This document shows positions 8,072 to 15,949 of a DNA stretch of 64,000 nt, in pieces. Position numbers and translations under genes: made by a program. The DNA comes from Rhizobium sp. BT03 (GTDB lineage: Bacteria > Pseudomonadota > Alphaproteobacteria > Rhizobiales > Rhizobiaceae), in the NCBI RefSeq assembly GCF_030053155.1, contig NZ_CP125640.1, forward strand, positions 1,240,001-1,304,000, written 5' to 3'. Each line of letters starts with the position of its first letter. Position 1 is the first letter of the stretch. The notes beneath the pieces were generated by a model, which made no database searches, was not told the origin of the DNA, and saw only the letters and a program-made list of their open reading frames with translations.

Positions 8072-9445
8072 ATGAATATCAATCGCTTCCCTCTTCGGGC
8101 AGGCCATGCCGCCCGTGCCTTCATCAACAACAGCCGCGGCGCAACGATCGCCGAACGCGTCGATGCGTTGAACGCGCTCACCGTCCAGGATGCCGGCCGC
8201 GTGCTATCAGGCATGCCGCTCGACTACGCCGTCAACATCCTCGACCGGCCGGAGCTTCGCAACGCCGCGCAGATCCTGGCGCTGATCAGTGCCGAGGATG
8301 CCGCACGGCTGCTGCATGGCATGTCCAACGACCGTGTCGCCGACGTGCTGCTCGAACTCGACGGGGAGACCCGCGGCCGGCTGTTCGCCAGCCTCGACGA
8401 GCCGGTGCGCATCGCGATCCAGCACCTGATGGGCTATCCGCCGCGCACGGCCGGCGGCATCATGACGACGGAATTCGTCAGCGTGCCCGACAGCTGGACC
8501 GTCGCCCAGACGCTCGACCATGTGCGCCAGGTCGAACGCTCGCGCGAGACCGTCTACGCCATCTATGTGCTCGACGAGGTGAGCCATGCGCTGATGCATG
8601 TGGTGACGCTGCGCCGCCTCATCACCGGCGAGCCGGATGCTTCCATCCTCTCGGTGGCGCAGAAGGGCACGCCGGTTTCGGCGGATCCGCTGATGAAGCA
8701 GGAGGATGTCGCCCGGCTGATCCGCAAGCACGACCTGCTCGCTTTGCCGGTCACCGACGACCATGGGCAGGTGCTCGGCATCGTCACCGTCGACGACGTG
8801 ATCGACACGATGATCTCAGACACGACGGAAGCCGCCCAGAGGTTCGGCGGCATGGAGGCGCTCGGCCAGCCCTATATGAAGATCGGCTTTGCCGGCATGA
8901 TCCGCAAGCGCGCCGGCTGGCTCGCCGCACTCTTCCTCGGCGAAATGCTGACGGCAAGCGCCATGCAGCATTTCGAAGGCGAGCTTGAGAAGGCCGTGGT
9001 GCTGACGCTGTTCATCCCGCTGATCATGAGCTCGGGCGGCAATTCCGGTTCGCAGGCAACTTCGCTGATCATCCGGGCCCTGGCGCTCGGCGAGCTGAAG
9101 CTTTCGGACTGGTGGAAGGTGCTCCTGCGCGAACTGCCGACCGGCATCGTGCTCGGCGCGATCCTCGGGCTCGTCGGCTTCATCCGCATCGTCTTCTGGC
9201 AGTCGGCCGGCCTCTACGACTACGGCCCGCACTGGCAGATGGTCGCCGTCACGGTGTTTGCCGCCCTGATCGGGATCGTCACCTTCGGCTCGATCTGCGG
9301 CTCGATGCTGCCCTTCCTGCTGCAGAAGCTCCGGCTCGACCCGGCCAGCGCCTCAGCCCCCTTCGTCGCCACGCTGGTCGACGTCACCGGGCTCGTCATC
9401 TACTTCTCGGTGGCGCTGCTCATCCTCAGCGGGACGCTGCTGTAG
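8072..9445 (+). CDS. mgtE: Magnesium transporter MgtE
   Basis: The 457-residue protein has the full MgtE architecture: an N-terminal superhelical domain (about 1-130), two CBS domains (about 135-260; PVTDDHGQVLGIVTVDDVID marks the second), a connecting helix, and five transmembrane helices (about 290-457). The membrane part contains SSGGNSGSQATSLIIR, the conserved pore sequence of the family. MgtE is a dimeric Mg2+ channel of the inner membrane that closes when the cytosolic domains bind Mg2+. A 5' leader with a short ORF and complementary segments precedes it, suggesting control after transcription start. No partner gene is in the unit; a palindromic repeat follows. Confidence 0.95.
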   Translation: MNINRFPLRAGHAARAFINNSRGATIAERVDALNALTVQDAGRVLSGMPLDYAVNILDRPELRNAAQILALISAEDAARLLHGMSNDRVADVLLELDGETRGRLFASLDEPVRIAIQHLMGYPPRTAGGIMTTEFVSVPDSWTVAQTLDHVRQVERSRETVYAIYVLDEVSHALMHVVTLRRLITGEPDASILSVAQKGTPVSADPLMKQEDVARLIRKHDLLALPVTDDHGQVLGIVTVDDVIDTMISDTTEAAQRFGGMEALGQPYMKIGFAGMIRKRAGWLAALFLGEMLTASAMQHFEGELEKAVVLTLFIPLIMSSGGNSGSQATSLIIRALALGELKLSDWWKVLLRELPTGIVLGAILGLVGFIRIVFWQSAGLYDYGPHWQMVAVTVFAALIGIVTFGSICGSMLPFLLQKLRLDPASASAPFVATLVDVTGLVIYFSVALLILSGTLL

Positions 9446-9456
9446 GGCAAAAAGCT

Positions 9457-9597
9457 GCCCCTCAGCCTAACCCTCTCCCCGTAAGAACGGGGAGAGGGAA
9501 CGTGCCTTGCCAGAGGGATGCGAGGGACGGAGAGGTCGCGGCATATCCCCTTGTTCCCGTTTTACGGGGAGAAGGTGCCGGCAGGCGGATGAGGGGC
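9457..9597. repeat. Rhizobial palindromic intergenic repeat (RIME-like)
   Basis: The element begins GCCCCTCAGCCTAACCCTC and ends GGCAGGCGGATGAGGGGC, so the outer ends are inverted copies. Inside lies the smaller inverted repeat CTCTCCCC-GTAAGAAC-GGGGAGAG, and further on CCCGTTTTACGGG. Elements with the CTCATCCGCCTGCCGGCACCTTCTCCCC signature type are dispersed in Rhizobium genomes. It sits between mgtE and the convergent Lrp gene, where it may also act as a transcription barrier. Confidence 0.7.
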
Positions 9598-9622
9598 GGG
9601 CTCCGGGCACCGGACCGAGAAA

Positions 9623-10096
9623 TCATCTTCCCTCGGGCAGCTTCAGCGGCCCATGCGTCTTGATGCTGCGGATGGCGAAATTCGAGCGGATGTCGCTGAC
9701 ATTCGGCAGGGTCAACAGCGTCTCCGTCAGAAGCCGCTCATAGGCGGCGAGGTCCTCCACCACCACTTCGGCGAGGAAGTCGGCGGTGCCCGAAATCAGG
9801 AAGCAGGAAACGATCTCCGGGATGGCGAGCAGCGCCTTCTGCTGCGCCTCGGAATTCTCGCGGCTGTGATGGACGACCTTGAATTCGACGAAGACGGTCA
9901 GGCCGAGACCGACTTCCTTGCGGTCGATATCGGCCGTATAGCCGCGGATGACGCCGGAGCGTTCGAGATTGCGGATGCGGCGCAGGCAGGGCGACGGCGA
10001 GAGGTTCACCTTCTCGGCGATTTCGACATTGGTGGCCCGCGCATCCTCCTGCAGGCACTTCAGGATGGCAATATCGAATTTATCGAGATTTGGCAT
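9623..10096 (-). CDS. Lrp/AsnC-family transcriptional regulator
   Basis: The start is set at 10096 (MPNLDKFDIAILKCLQEDAR), the canonical beginning of Lrp proteins; the frame is open 16 codons upstream without family similarity. The 157-residue product has an N-terminal winged helix-turn-helix (about 5-60, with AEKVNLSPSPCLRRIRNLE as recognition region) and a C-terminal RAM/AsnC ligand-binding domain (about 70-145). These proteins form octamers and respond to amino acids. It is divergent from the EamA transporter gene with 143 bases between, so it probably controls that exporter, as in many Lrp/amino-acid exporter pairs. The effector is unknown. Confidence 0.9.
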   Translation of the reverse strand: MPNLDKFDIAILKCLQEDARATNVEIAEKVNLSPSPCLRRIRNLERSGVIRGYTADIDRKEVGLGLTVFVEFKVVHHSRENSEAQQKALLAIPEIVSCFLISGTADFLAEVVVEDLAAYERLLTETLLTLPNVSDIRSNFAIRSIKTHGPLKLPEGR

Positions 10097-10239
10097 TTTC
10101 GCGATTCCCGTCGGCACCAATTGGCAGAAGATTGCGCATATCATGTTTTTTGAGCCAGAGATAGCAAGGACATGCCCTGCCCTCCTGATCTAATCTTTTC
10201 CTCGACCGGAAGGCTCCGGATGAAGGAAGGGACAGGACG

Positions 10240-11145
10240 ATGAGCACCATTGCATTTACGAACGACAAGTCGCCATCGCAGGCACTGGGTTATGCCGGCG
10301 GCACTGTGACCGTGCTGATCTGGGCGACATGGTTTCTCGTCACCCGCCATAGTGCGGCAACGCCGCTCGGCTCGATCGATATCGGGCTGATCCGCTTCGG
10401 CATTCCGGCGCTGGTGCTTGCGCCGGTCTGGCTGAAGACCGGATTGCTGCCGAAGGCCGTGCCGCTGCATCTGCTGGCGATCATGGTGTCCGGCTCGGGC
10501 GCCGTCTTCTTCCTGCTGACCACGCTGGCAATCCATTCGACGCCGGCCGCCTCCTCAGGCATTCTGCTCGGCGGCTCGATGCCGCTCGCTGCGGCGCTGA
10601 TCGGCATTGCGCTGTTTGGCGAAAGACCTGATACCACCCGCATCGCCGGGCTCGTCGCGATCGTCGCCGGCGTGCTGATCCTGCTCACCCACAGCCTTGC
10701 GGACGCCTCGCTGCCATGGACGAGCTTCCTGCTGCTGCCGGCCGGCGCCGTTCTGTGGGCGAGCTATACGCATGCCTTCCGCCGCTCGGGCCTGACGGCC
10801 GTGCAGGCGAGCGCGCTGATCGCCGTCTGGTCCTTCCTGATCATGGGCGCGCTTGCCCTCATCTTCGGCATCTCGCTGCCGCAGGCGCCTCTGCCGGAAA
10901 TCGGCCTGCAGGTGCTGAGCCAGGGCGTTCTTTCCGGTCTCGTCGCCATGCTCGCCTACGGCACCGCCGTCAGAACGCTCGGCGGAACACAGGCAGCCGC
11001 CTTCACGGCACTGACACCGGTGCTGGCAACGCTCGGCGGCGGCTTGCTGCTTGGCGAGGCGGTCGGCCTGACGGAAATCAGCGCCGCCGTGATCACCGGC
11101 ATCGGCGTGGCACTTTCCACGGGGATCGCCGCCCGGCGCCGCTGA
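10240..11145 (+). CDS. EamA/DMT-family transporter
   Basis: 301 residues with ten predicted hydrophobic helices arranged as two EamA repeats of about 140 residues each. GILLGGSMPLAAALIG and TALTPVLATLGGGLLLGE are the equivalent glycine-rich segments of the repeats. Family members export amino acids or other small metabolites across the inner membrane. It is divergent from an Lrp-type regulator, which suggests an amino acid or related compound as substrate. A clear intrinsic terminator follows 26 bases after the stop codon. Import rather than export cannot be excluded. Confidence 0.85.
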   Translation: MSTIAFTNDKSPSQALGYAGGTVTVLIWATWFLVTRHSAATPLGSIDIGLIRFGIPALVLAPVWLKTGLLPKAVPLHLLAIMVSGSGAVFFLLTTLAIHSTPAASSGILLGGSMPLAAALIGIALFGERPDTTRIAGLVAIVAGVLILLTHSLADASLPWTSFLLLPAGAVLWASYTHAFRRSGLTAVQASALIAVWSFLIMGALALIFGISLPQAPLPEIGLQVLSQGVLSGLVAMLAYGTAVRTLGGTQAAAFTALTPVLATLGGGLLLGEAVGLTEISAAVITGIGVALSTGIAARRR

Positions 11146-11171
11146 CCGCCAGCCCAGGCCGACAAAAGTCG

Positions 11172-11205
11172 AAAGCCGCCGTAGCCATCGCTGCGGCGGC
11201 TTTTT
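11172..11205 (+). terminator. Intrinsic terminator after the EamA gene
   Basis: GCCGCCGTAGC (11175-11185) pairs with GCTGCGGCGGC (11190-11200) around the loop CATC, with one T-G wobble, followed by TTTTT at 11201-11205. The AAA before the stem mirrors the T tract, so it could also work for the converging L,D-transpeptidase gene. Confidence 0.85.
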
Positions 11206-11227
11206 CAATGAACGTGATTTTACCGGC

Positions 11228-11842
11228 TCAAGCCTGGATGACGACGACCCTGGCGCCGACTTCGACGCGGCTATAGAGATCGATCACGTCGTGGTTCATC
11301 ATGCGGATGCAGCCGCTCGACATGGCAAGTCCGATCGATTGCGGCTGGTTGGTGCCATGAATGCGGAAATGCGTGTCGCCGCCGCCGCGATAGAGATACA
11401 TCGCCCGTGCGCCAAGCGGGTTGTTCGGGCCGCCCGGCATACCGCCGGCGAGCTTGCGATAACGCTCTTCGCGGCGCTGCATGTTTTCGGTGGGCGTCCA
11501 GCTCGGCCACTCGGCCTTGCGGCCGATATAGGCGTTGCCGGCAAAGGCCAGCCCCTCGCGGCCGACGCCGACGCCGTAGCGCACTGCCCTGCCGTCACCG
11601 AGGACATAGTAGGCGCGCCGTGCCGGGGTATCGACGACGATCGTGCCCGCTGCATGGGTGGTTTCATAGGCCACTTCCTGACGGCGAAGCTCCGGCTTGA
11701 TCTTGTCGATCGGCACCTGCTTCAAGGGGAATTTTTCATCCGGAAGTGCGGCATAATTCGTCTGGCTGTTCAGGCCGGTCGAAGAGCAGCCGGCGACAAA
11801 CAGCGGCAGAGCGATCAGGAAGCTCCGTCGGGAGATCGTCAT
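11228..11842 (-). CDS. L,D-transpeptidase (YkuD domain), lipoprotein
   Basis: The 204-residue protein starts MTISRRSFLIALPLFVAGC, a twin-arginine-like signal (SRRSF) leading into a lipobox (VAGC), so it is probably an envelope lipoprotein, perhaps Tat-exported. The YkuD catalytic domain spans about residues 70-204, with the active-site signature HGTNQ and, downstream, SSGCIRMMN containing the nucleophilic cysteine. Such enzymes form 3-3 peptidoglycan crosslinks or attach proteins to the wall. Rhizobiales rely heavily on L,D-crosslinks during polar growth. A TTAG-N7-TTAACCAT motif about 50 bases upstream suggests CtrA control. Confidence 0.9.
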   Translation of the reverse strand: MTISRRSFLIALPLFVAGCSSTGLNSQTNYAALPDEKFPLKQVPIDKIKPELRRQEVAYETTHAAGTIVVDTPARRAYYVLGDGRAVRYGVGVGREGLAFAGNAYIGRKAEWPSWTPTENMQRREERYRKLAGGMPGGPNNPLGARAMYLYRGGGDTHFRIHGTNQPQSIGLAMSSGCIRMMNHDVIDLYSRVEVGARVVVIQA

Positions 11843-11889
11843 GAATGTGTCCTTAGTGCGTCAACATGATGTCGCAAGCTAAGGAATTT

Positions 11890-11908
11890 ATGGTTAACGA
11901 ACGGCTAA
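11890..11908 (-). promoter_or_regulatory. Candidate CtrA binding site upstream of the L,D-transpeptidase
   Basis: On the minus strand the sequence is TTAG-CCGTTCG-TTAACCAT. It matches the alphaproteobacterial CtrA consensus TTAA-N7-TTAACCAT at all but one position. It lies about 48 bases upstream of the start codon at 11842, a position fit for promoter regulation. No binding data are available, and a one-mismatch site can arise by chance in AT-rich spacers. Confidence 0.45.
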
Positions 11909-11979
11909 CGGCGGCCCGCTGCAAGCGATCACGAAGGCGTCAGCACGCAAAAATTGTCGGCGGCGGAGATAATCCGATC

Positions 11980-13644
11980 TCACATGTTCGGATAGACCGG
12001 CCCCTCACCGCCCTGCGGCGGCACCCAGTTGATGTTCTGGTTCGGGTCCTTGATGTCGCAGGTCTTGCAGTGCACGCAGTTCTGGGCGTTGATGACGAAG
12101 GTGTCCTGACCGTCCTTCTCCACCCATTCGTAGACCCCGGCCGGACAGTAGCGCGTCGACGGGCCGGCATAGATGTCGTGCTCCGAACGCTTCTGCAGGC
12201 CCATGTCCTTGACCTGCAGATGCACCGGCTGGTCCTCCTCGTGATTGGTGTTCGACAGGAACACCGAGGACAGGCGGTCGAAGGTCAAAACGCCATCCGG
12301 CTTCGGATAAGCGATCGGCTTGTGCTGCGAGGCCGGCTCCAGCGACTGCGCATCGGTCTTGCCGTGACCCAGCGTGCCGAAGAAGGAGAAGCCGAACAGG
12401 GTGTTGGTCCACATGTCGAGACCGCCGAGCGCCACGCCGAGCGCCGTGCCGAACTTCGACCAGAGCGGCTTGACGTTCCTGACCCGCTTGAGATCCTTGC
12501 CGATGTCGCCATGGCGCCATTCATTCTCGATCTCGACCACCTCGTCATGGCTGCGGCCGGCCTCGATGGCGGCGGCGATCTTCTCGGCCGCCAGCATGCC
12601 CGACAGCACCGCATTGTGGCTGCCCTTGATACGGGGAACGTTGACGAGACCGGCCGAACAGCCGATCAGCGCCCCGCCGGGGAAGGAAAGCTTCGGCACC
12701 GACTGGTAGCCGCCCTCGGTGATGGCCCGGGCGCCATAGGACAGCCGCTTGCCGCCCTCGAAGGTGCCTCGAATGGCAGGATGCGTCTTGAAGCGCTGGA
12801 ACTCCTCGAAGGGATAGAGATAGGGGTTCTTGTAATTCAGGTGGACGACGAAGCCGACCGCCACCAGATTGTCTTCGAGATGATAGAGGAAGGAACCGCC
12901 GCCGGTCTTCATCCCCAGCGGCCAGCCGAAGGAGTGCTGCACCAGGCCCGGCTTGTGGTTCTCCGGCTTGACCTGCCAGAGCTCCTTGATGCCGATGCCG
13001 AACTTTTGGGGTTCGCGGTCCTTCTGCAGATCGAACTTGGCGATCAGCTGCTTGGCGAGCGAGCCGCGCACGCCTTCGCCGATCAGCACATATTTGCCGA
13101 GCAGTTCCATGCCGCGGGTATAGTTCGGGCCGGGCTCGCCATTCCTCTCGATGCCCATGTCGCCGGTGGCGACGCCGATGACCGCACCCGCATCATCATA
13201 GAGCACTTCGGTTGCGGCAAAGCCTGGATAGATCTCGACGCCGAGCTCTTCGGCCTTGCCGGCCAGCCAGCGACAGACAAGCCCAAGCGATACGATGTAG
13301 TTGCCGTGATTGTTCATCAGCGGCGGCATCAAAAAATTCGGCAGGCGGATGGAGCCGGCCGGGCCGAGCACCAGGAAGTGATCTGCCGTCACCTCGGTCT
13401 TGAAGGGATGATCGCCATCCTCGCGCCAACCGGGCAGCAGCCGGTCGATGCCGATCGGATCGACGACGGCGCCGGAGAGAATATGGGCGCCGACCTCAGC
13501 CCCCTTCTCCAGCACGACGACCGACAGTTCCGGATTGACCTGCTTCAGCCGGATCGCCGCTGAAAGACCCGCCGGACCACCGCCGACGATCACAACGTCG
13601 AATTCCATGCTCTCGCGTTCAGGCAACTCAGTCGTCTCGGTCAT
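11980..13644 (-). CDS. Electron transfer flavoprotein-ubiquinone oxidoreductase
   Basis: 554 residues, the usual size. An N-terminal FAD-binding Rossmann motif (DVVIVGGGPAGLSAAIRL, about 14-31) is followed by the long FAD/ubiquinone domain and a C-terminal 4Fe-4S ferredoxin-like domain with CPAGVYEW and NCVHCKTCDIKDP, which provide the cluster cysteines. The ending GGEGPVYPNM is typical for ETF-QO. The enzyme passes electrons from ETF, reduced by acyl-CoA and other dehydrogenases, to the quinone pool at the inner membrane. It is transcribed alone; the ETF subunit genes are not in the window. Confidence 0.95.
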   Translation of the reverse strand: MTETTELPERESMEFDVVIVGGGPAGLSAAIRLKQVNPELSVVVLEKGAEVGAHILSGAVVDPIGIDRLLPGWREDGDHPFKTEVTADHFLVLGPAGSIRLPNFLMPPLMNNHGNYIVSLGLVCRWLAGKAEELGVEIYPGFAATEVLYDDAGAVIGVATGDMGIERNGEPGPNYTRGMELLGKYVLIGEGVRGSLAKQLIAKFDLQKDREPQKFGIGIKELWQVKPENHKPGLVQHSFGWPLGMKTGGGSFLYHLEDNLVAVGFVVHLNYKNPYLYPFEEFQRFKTHPAIRGTFEGGKRLSYGARAITEGGYQSVPKLSFPGGALIGCSAGLVNVPRIKGSHNAVLSGMLAAEKIAAAIEAGRSHDEVVEIENEWRHGDIGKDLKRVRNVKPLWSKFGTALGVALGGLDMWTNTLFGFSFFGTLGHGKTDAQSLEPASQHKPIAYPKPDGVLTFDRLSSVFLSNTNHEEDQPVHLQVKDMGLQKRSEHDIYAGPSTRYCPAGVYEWVEKDGQDTFVINAQNCVHCKTCDIKDPNQNINWVPPQGGEGPVYPNM

Positions 13645-13882
13645 TCACTCGTCTCCGCTTGGCGGCGCGCAGCCGTCATCCCTCTCAGGCACTTTCTTGT
13701 CAAAACGAGAAAGCATTGTCGAGCCGGGATACGACAGCCAATCTTCAATTCGCACAATGATATGCCGTGTACGCCAGAATTATATAACGCTTACGTCAAC
13801 GTCAATCAGCAAACGCCGCCGAAACGGTCCCGCTCTCTTTCCTTTTCCGCTGCGTACGCCTTATACATCGCTCGAAGATATC

Positions 13883-13926
13883 GAGCATGATGCCGAAAAG
13901 TGTGCGCGGTTTTCGGCATCATGCTC
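13883..13926. repeat. Inverted repeat of rhizobial type, 17-base arms
   Basis: GAGCATGATGCCGAAAA (13883-13899) is a perfect inverted copy of TTTTCGGCATCATGCTC (13910-13926), with a 10-base loop. Elements with this GAGCATGATGCCGAAAA core are, to my knowledge, dispersed many times in Rhizobium chromosomes. It lies in the 357-base gap between the ETF-QO and SDR genes. The rest of that gap (13645-13882) shows no gene. Confidence 0.75.
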
Positions 13927-13941
13927 TAACTCTATAATGTA

Positions 13942-13989
13942 GAACAGGATTCAGATTTTAGGCCGACTCGGCCTAAAATCCTCCTGTTC
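13942..13989. repeat. Nested palindrome immediately before the SDR gene
   Basis: The inner arms GATTTTAGGCCGA (13954-13966) and TCGGCCTAAAATC (13968-13980) are perfect inverted copies with one central base. The outer GAACAGGA (13942-13949) pairs with TCCTGTTC (13982-13989). The right edge lies directly against the AGGAGG ribosome binding site at 13990 of the SDR gene, so an RNA form of it could influence translation. It may simply be another dispersed rhizobial palindrome. Confidence 0.7.
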
Positions 13990-14001
13990 AGGAGGACAAT
14001 C

Positions 14002-14790
14002 ATGGATCTCGGCATCGAAGGCAAACGGGCGCTCGTCCTCGCCTCCTCACGTGGCCTCGGCCTCGGCATCGCCACGGCGCTGGCGCGCGAAGGCGCCAAC
14101 GTGCTGCTTTGCGGGCGCAGCGGCGAGCAGCTGGAGGCCAATTGCAAGGTGATCAACAGCGAGGGCAAAGGCCGGGCCGACTGGATCTGGGCAGACCTCG
14201 GAGATGAACGCTTCGTCGAGACGGTGACGACGGCGGTGAAGGAGAAGTTCGGCGGGCTCGATATCCTCGTCAACAATACCGGCGGGCCGACGCCCGGCAC
14301 GACCGAGGAGATGACGGGTGAAAAGCTCGAGACCTATTTCCTCTCCATGGTCGCCCGCGTCATCACGCTGACCAATGCCCTGCTGCCCGGCATGAAGGCG
14401 CAGGGCTGGGGCCGCATTCTGACGGTCGCCTCCTCAGGCGTGATCGAACCGATCGCCAATCTGGCGCTGTCGAATACGCTGCGCCCGGCACTGGCCGGCT
14501 GGAGCAAGACGCTTGCCTCCGAAGTGGCGGGCTTCGGCGTCACCACCAATCTGCTCCTGCCGGGCAGCATCCTGACGGCGCGGCTCGACGATCTCGACGG
14601 GGCGGCGGCAAAGCGGACGGGCAAGAGCCTCGAAGAGATCCGCACGGATAAGGAAGCGCGCATCCCGGTCGGCCGCTACGGCCGAGTGGAGGAATTTGCC
14701 GCGACGGCCGCCTTCCTGTGCAGCCAGCCGGCCAGCTACATCACCGGCTCGCTGATCCGCTGCGATGGCGGCGCGGCGCGATCCGTCTGA
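14002..14790 (+). CDS. SDR-family oxidoreductase with atypical active site (BKR-like)
   Basis: 262 residues with a Rossmann fold. The usual TGxxxGxG cofactor motif is replaced by ASSRGLGLGIA (about residues 14-24), and NNTGGP takes the place of NNAG. At the catalytic position, where YxxxK is expected, the sequence reads LSNTLRPALAGWSK, so the Tyr and Lys are not in place. This matches what is known of a BKR-like SDR subgroup that departs from the standard motifs. It probably has a redox or binding role, with an unknown substrate. AGGAGG about 7 bases upstream of 14002 is a strong ribosome site. It ends 8 bases before the convergent phosphotransferase gene. Confidence 0.8.
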   Translation: MDLGIEGKRALVLASSRGLGLGIATALAREGANVLLCGRSGEQLEANCKVINSEGKGRADWIWADLGDERFVETVTTAVKEKFGGLDILVNNTGGPTPGTTEEMTGEKLETYFLSMVARVITLTNALLPGMKAQGWGRILTVASSGVIEPIANLALSNTLRPALAGWSKTLASEVAGFGVTTNLLLPGSILTARLDDLDGAAAKRTGKSLEEIRTDKEARIPVGRYGRVEEFAATAAFLCSQPASYITGSLIRCDGGAARSV

Positions 14791-14798
14791 CCTCTGTT

Positions 14799-15680
14799 TC
14801 AGCCGGCATGGGCCGCAACAGCGGCCCAACTTGCCGCGCTTTGGACCATCGATCCGACATGGGCCGGATCGTCGGCAAGCTCAGCCAGCTCGGACAAACG
14901 ATGGAAGCCGGTCAGGATCGCGATGCGCCGCCGATCGAGCCTGCGTCCGGTCAGCATTTCATAGGCCGATATGATGCGGGCGGTCAGATCGGGCGAGATG
15001 AAGTTCGAATAGATGAACTCCTGATGCAACGGCCCGAAGCCCGAATCGGCGAAATCGTAAATGCCGTTGAGCCTGCCTTGCGCATGATTAAAGGCCATGT
15101 TCCAGCCATGACCGTCGAAGAAGCCGTAGATATTGCCGTGGGGATCGGGCGGCAAGGTTTCGAAATCTGAAATAACAGCCTCGGCAAAGCGCCTGATCTC
15201 GGGCGGCAGCAGCGGCAAAGCCTTTGCCCGCACCATCTCCGGCGATTGCCAGGGCTGGATCGGCCCAGCGCCGGCCGCGCGCATCCGATCGGCATCGAGC
15301 ACATGCAGCTCCGCGTAAAAGCGCGCCAGATCGTCGGCAAGGTGCTGACGATCGCCTTCGCCAAGCGCACCGTAATCTTCGGCAATGAGATGTTCGCCGT
15401 CGATCTTGGCATGGCTGGAGAAGATCGGCGGTCCGTCGTGAATGCGCATGTCGGGAACCGCCATCGACAGCGCCGGCCTGATGATGTCGAGCAAGGCGGC
15501 TTCCTTCACAAGCGCTCTTTCCGCGCCTGAATGGCGGGGAAATTTGAAGATCAGCGTGTCATCGACGTCGACGGCAAGCGAATCCCAGCCCTTCGCCGCC
15601 AGCTTGAAGACAGAGGCCGTGAGTTCAGGAAACACGCTTATGATGAGAGAGCGAAATTCGCTGGCGTTCAACTCGGTCAT
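14799..15680 (-). CDS. Aminoglycoside phosphotransferase-like kinase (APH fold)
   Basis: The start is taken at 15680 (MTELNASEF), the first methionine with coding-like context; the frame is open 27 codons more. The 293-residue protein shows an N-terminal lobe with KFPR as a likely ATP-site lysine, the Brenner-type catalytic motif FFDGHGWNMAF (Asp followed by Asn after four residues) and the metal-binding YDFADSG. APH-family kinases phosphorylate antibiotics, choline, homoserine or other small hydroxyl compounds. No neighbour indicates the substrate, so resistance should not be assumed. Confidence 0.75.
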   Translation of the reverse strand: MTELNASEFRSLIISVFPELTASVFKLAAKGWDSLAVDVDDTLIFKFPRHSGAERALVKEAALLDIIRPALSMAVPDMRIHDGPPIFSSHAKIDGEHLIAEDYGALGEGDRQHLADDLARFYAELHVLDADRMRAAGAGPIQPWQSPEMVRAKALPLLPPEIRRFAEAVISDFETLPPDPHGNIYGFFDGHGWNMAFNHAQGRLNGIYDFADSGFGPLHQEFIYSNFISPDLTARIISAYEMLTGRRLDRRRIAILTGFHRLSELAELADDPAHVGSMVQSAASWAAVAAHAG

Positions 15681-15949
15681 GACGACCTGCTTTCTCGGGT
15701 TTTTCCCGTGTTTTTCGCCGGGGCAACGAACTACACGCAGACCGACATCGTCCGCCGTCAAAGGGCACCAGGCTACACTGGGCCTATATTAGTACAGTTT
15801 GAATATTACGGAATATTCATTACAAAAATTTAAGCCGTTATAACCACTTAGTGATGGCGACCGGGAAATTATGTCTTTTTTGCGCCGCAATAGAAGCGGC
15901 TCAATCAGAGCATAAAATCGCAAACCCCTTCAACACTCCGGTCTCGCCC

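Noticed and set aside
9457..9597. RNA gene in the palindromic repeat after mgtE
   Set aside because: The sequence is of the dispersed rhizobial repeat type and needs no separate RNA function.
14799..15680. Aminoglycoside resistance gene
   Set aside because: Only the kinase fold is seen; APH-like proteins have many substrates and no resistance context is present.
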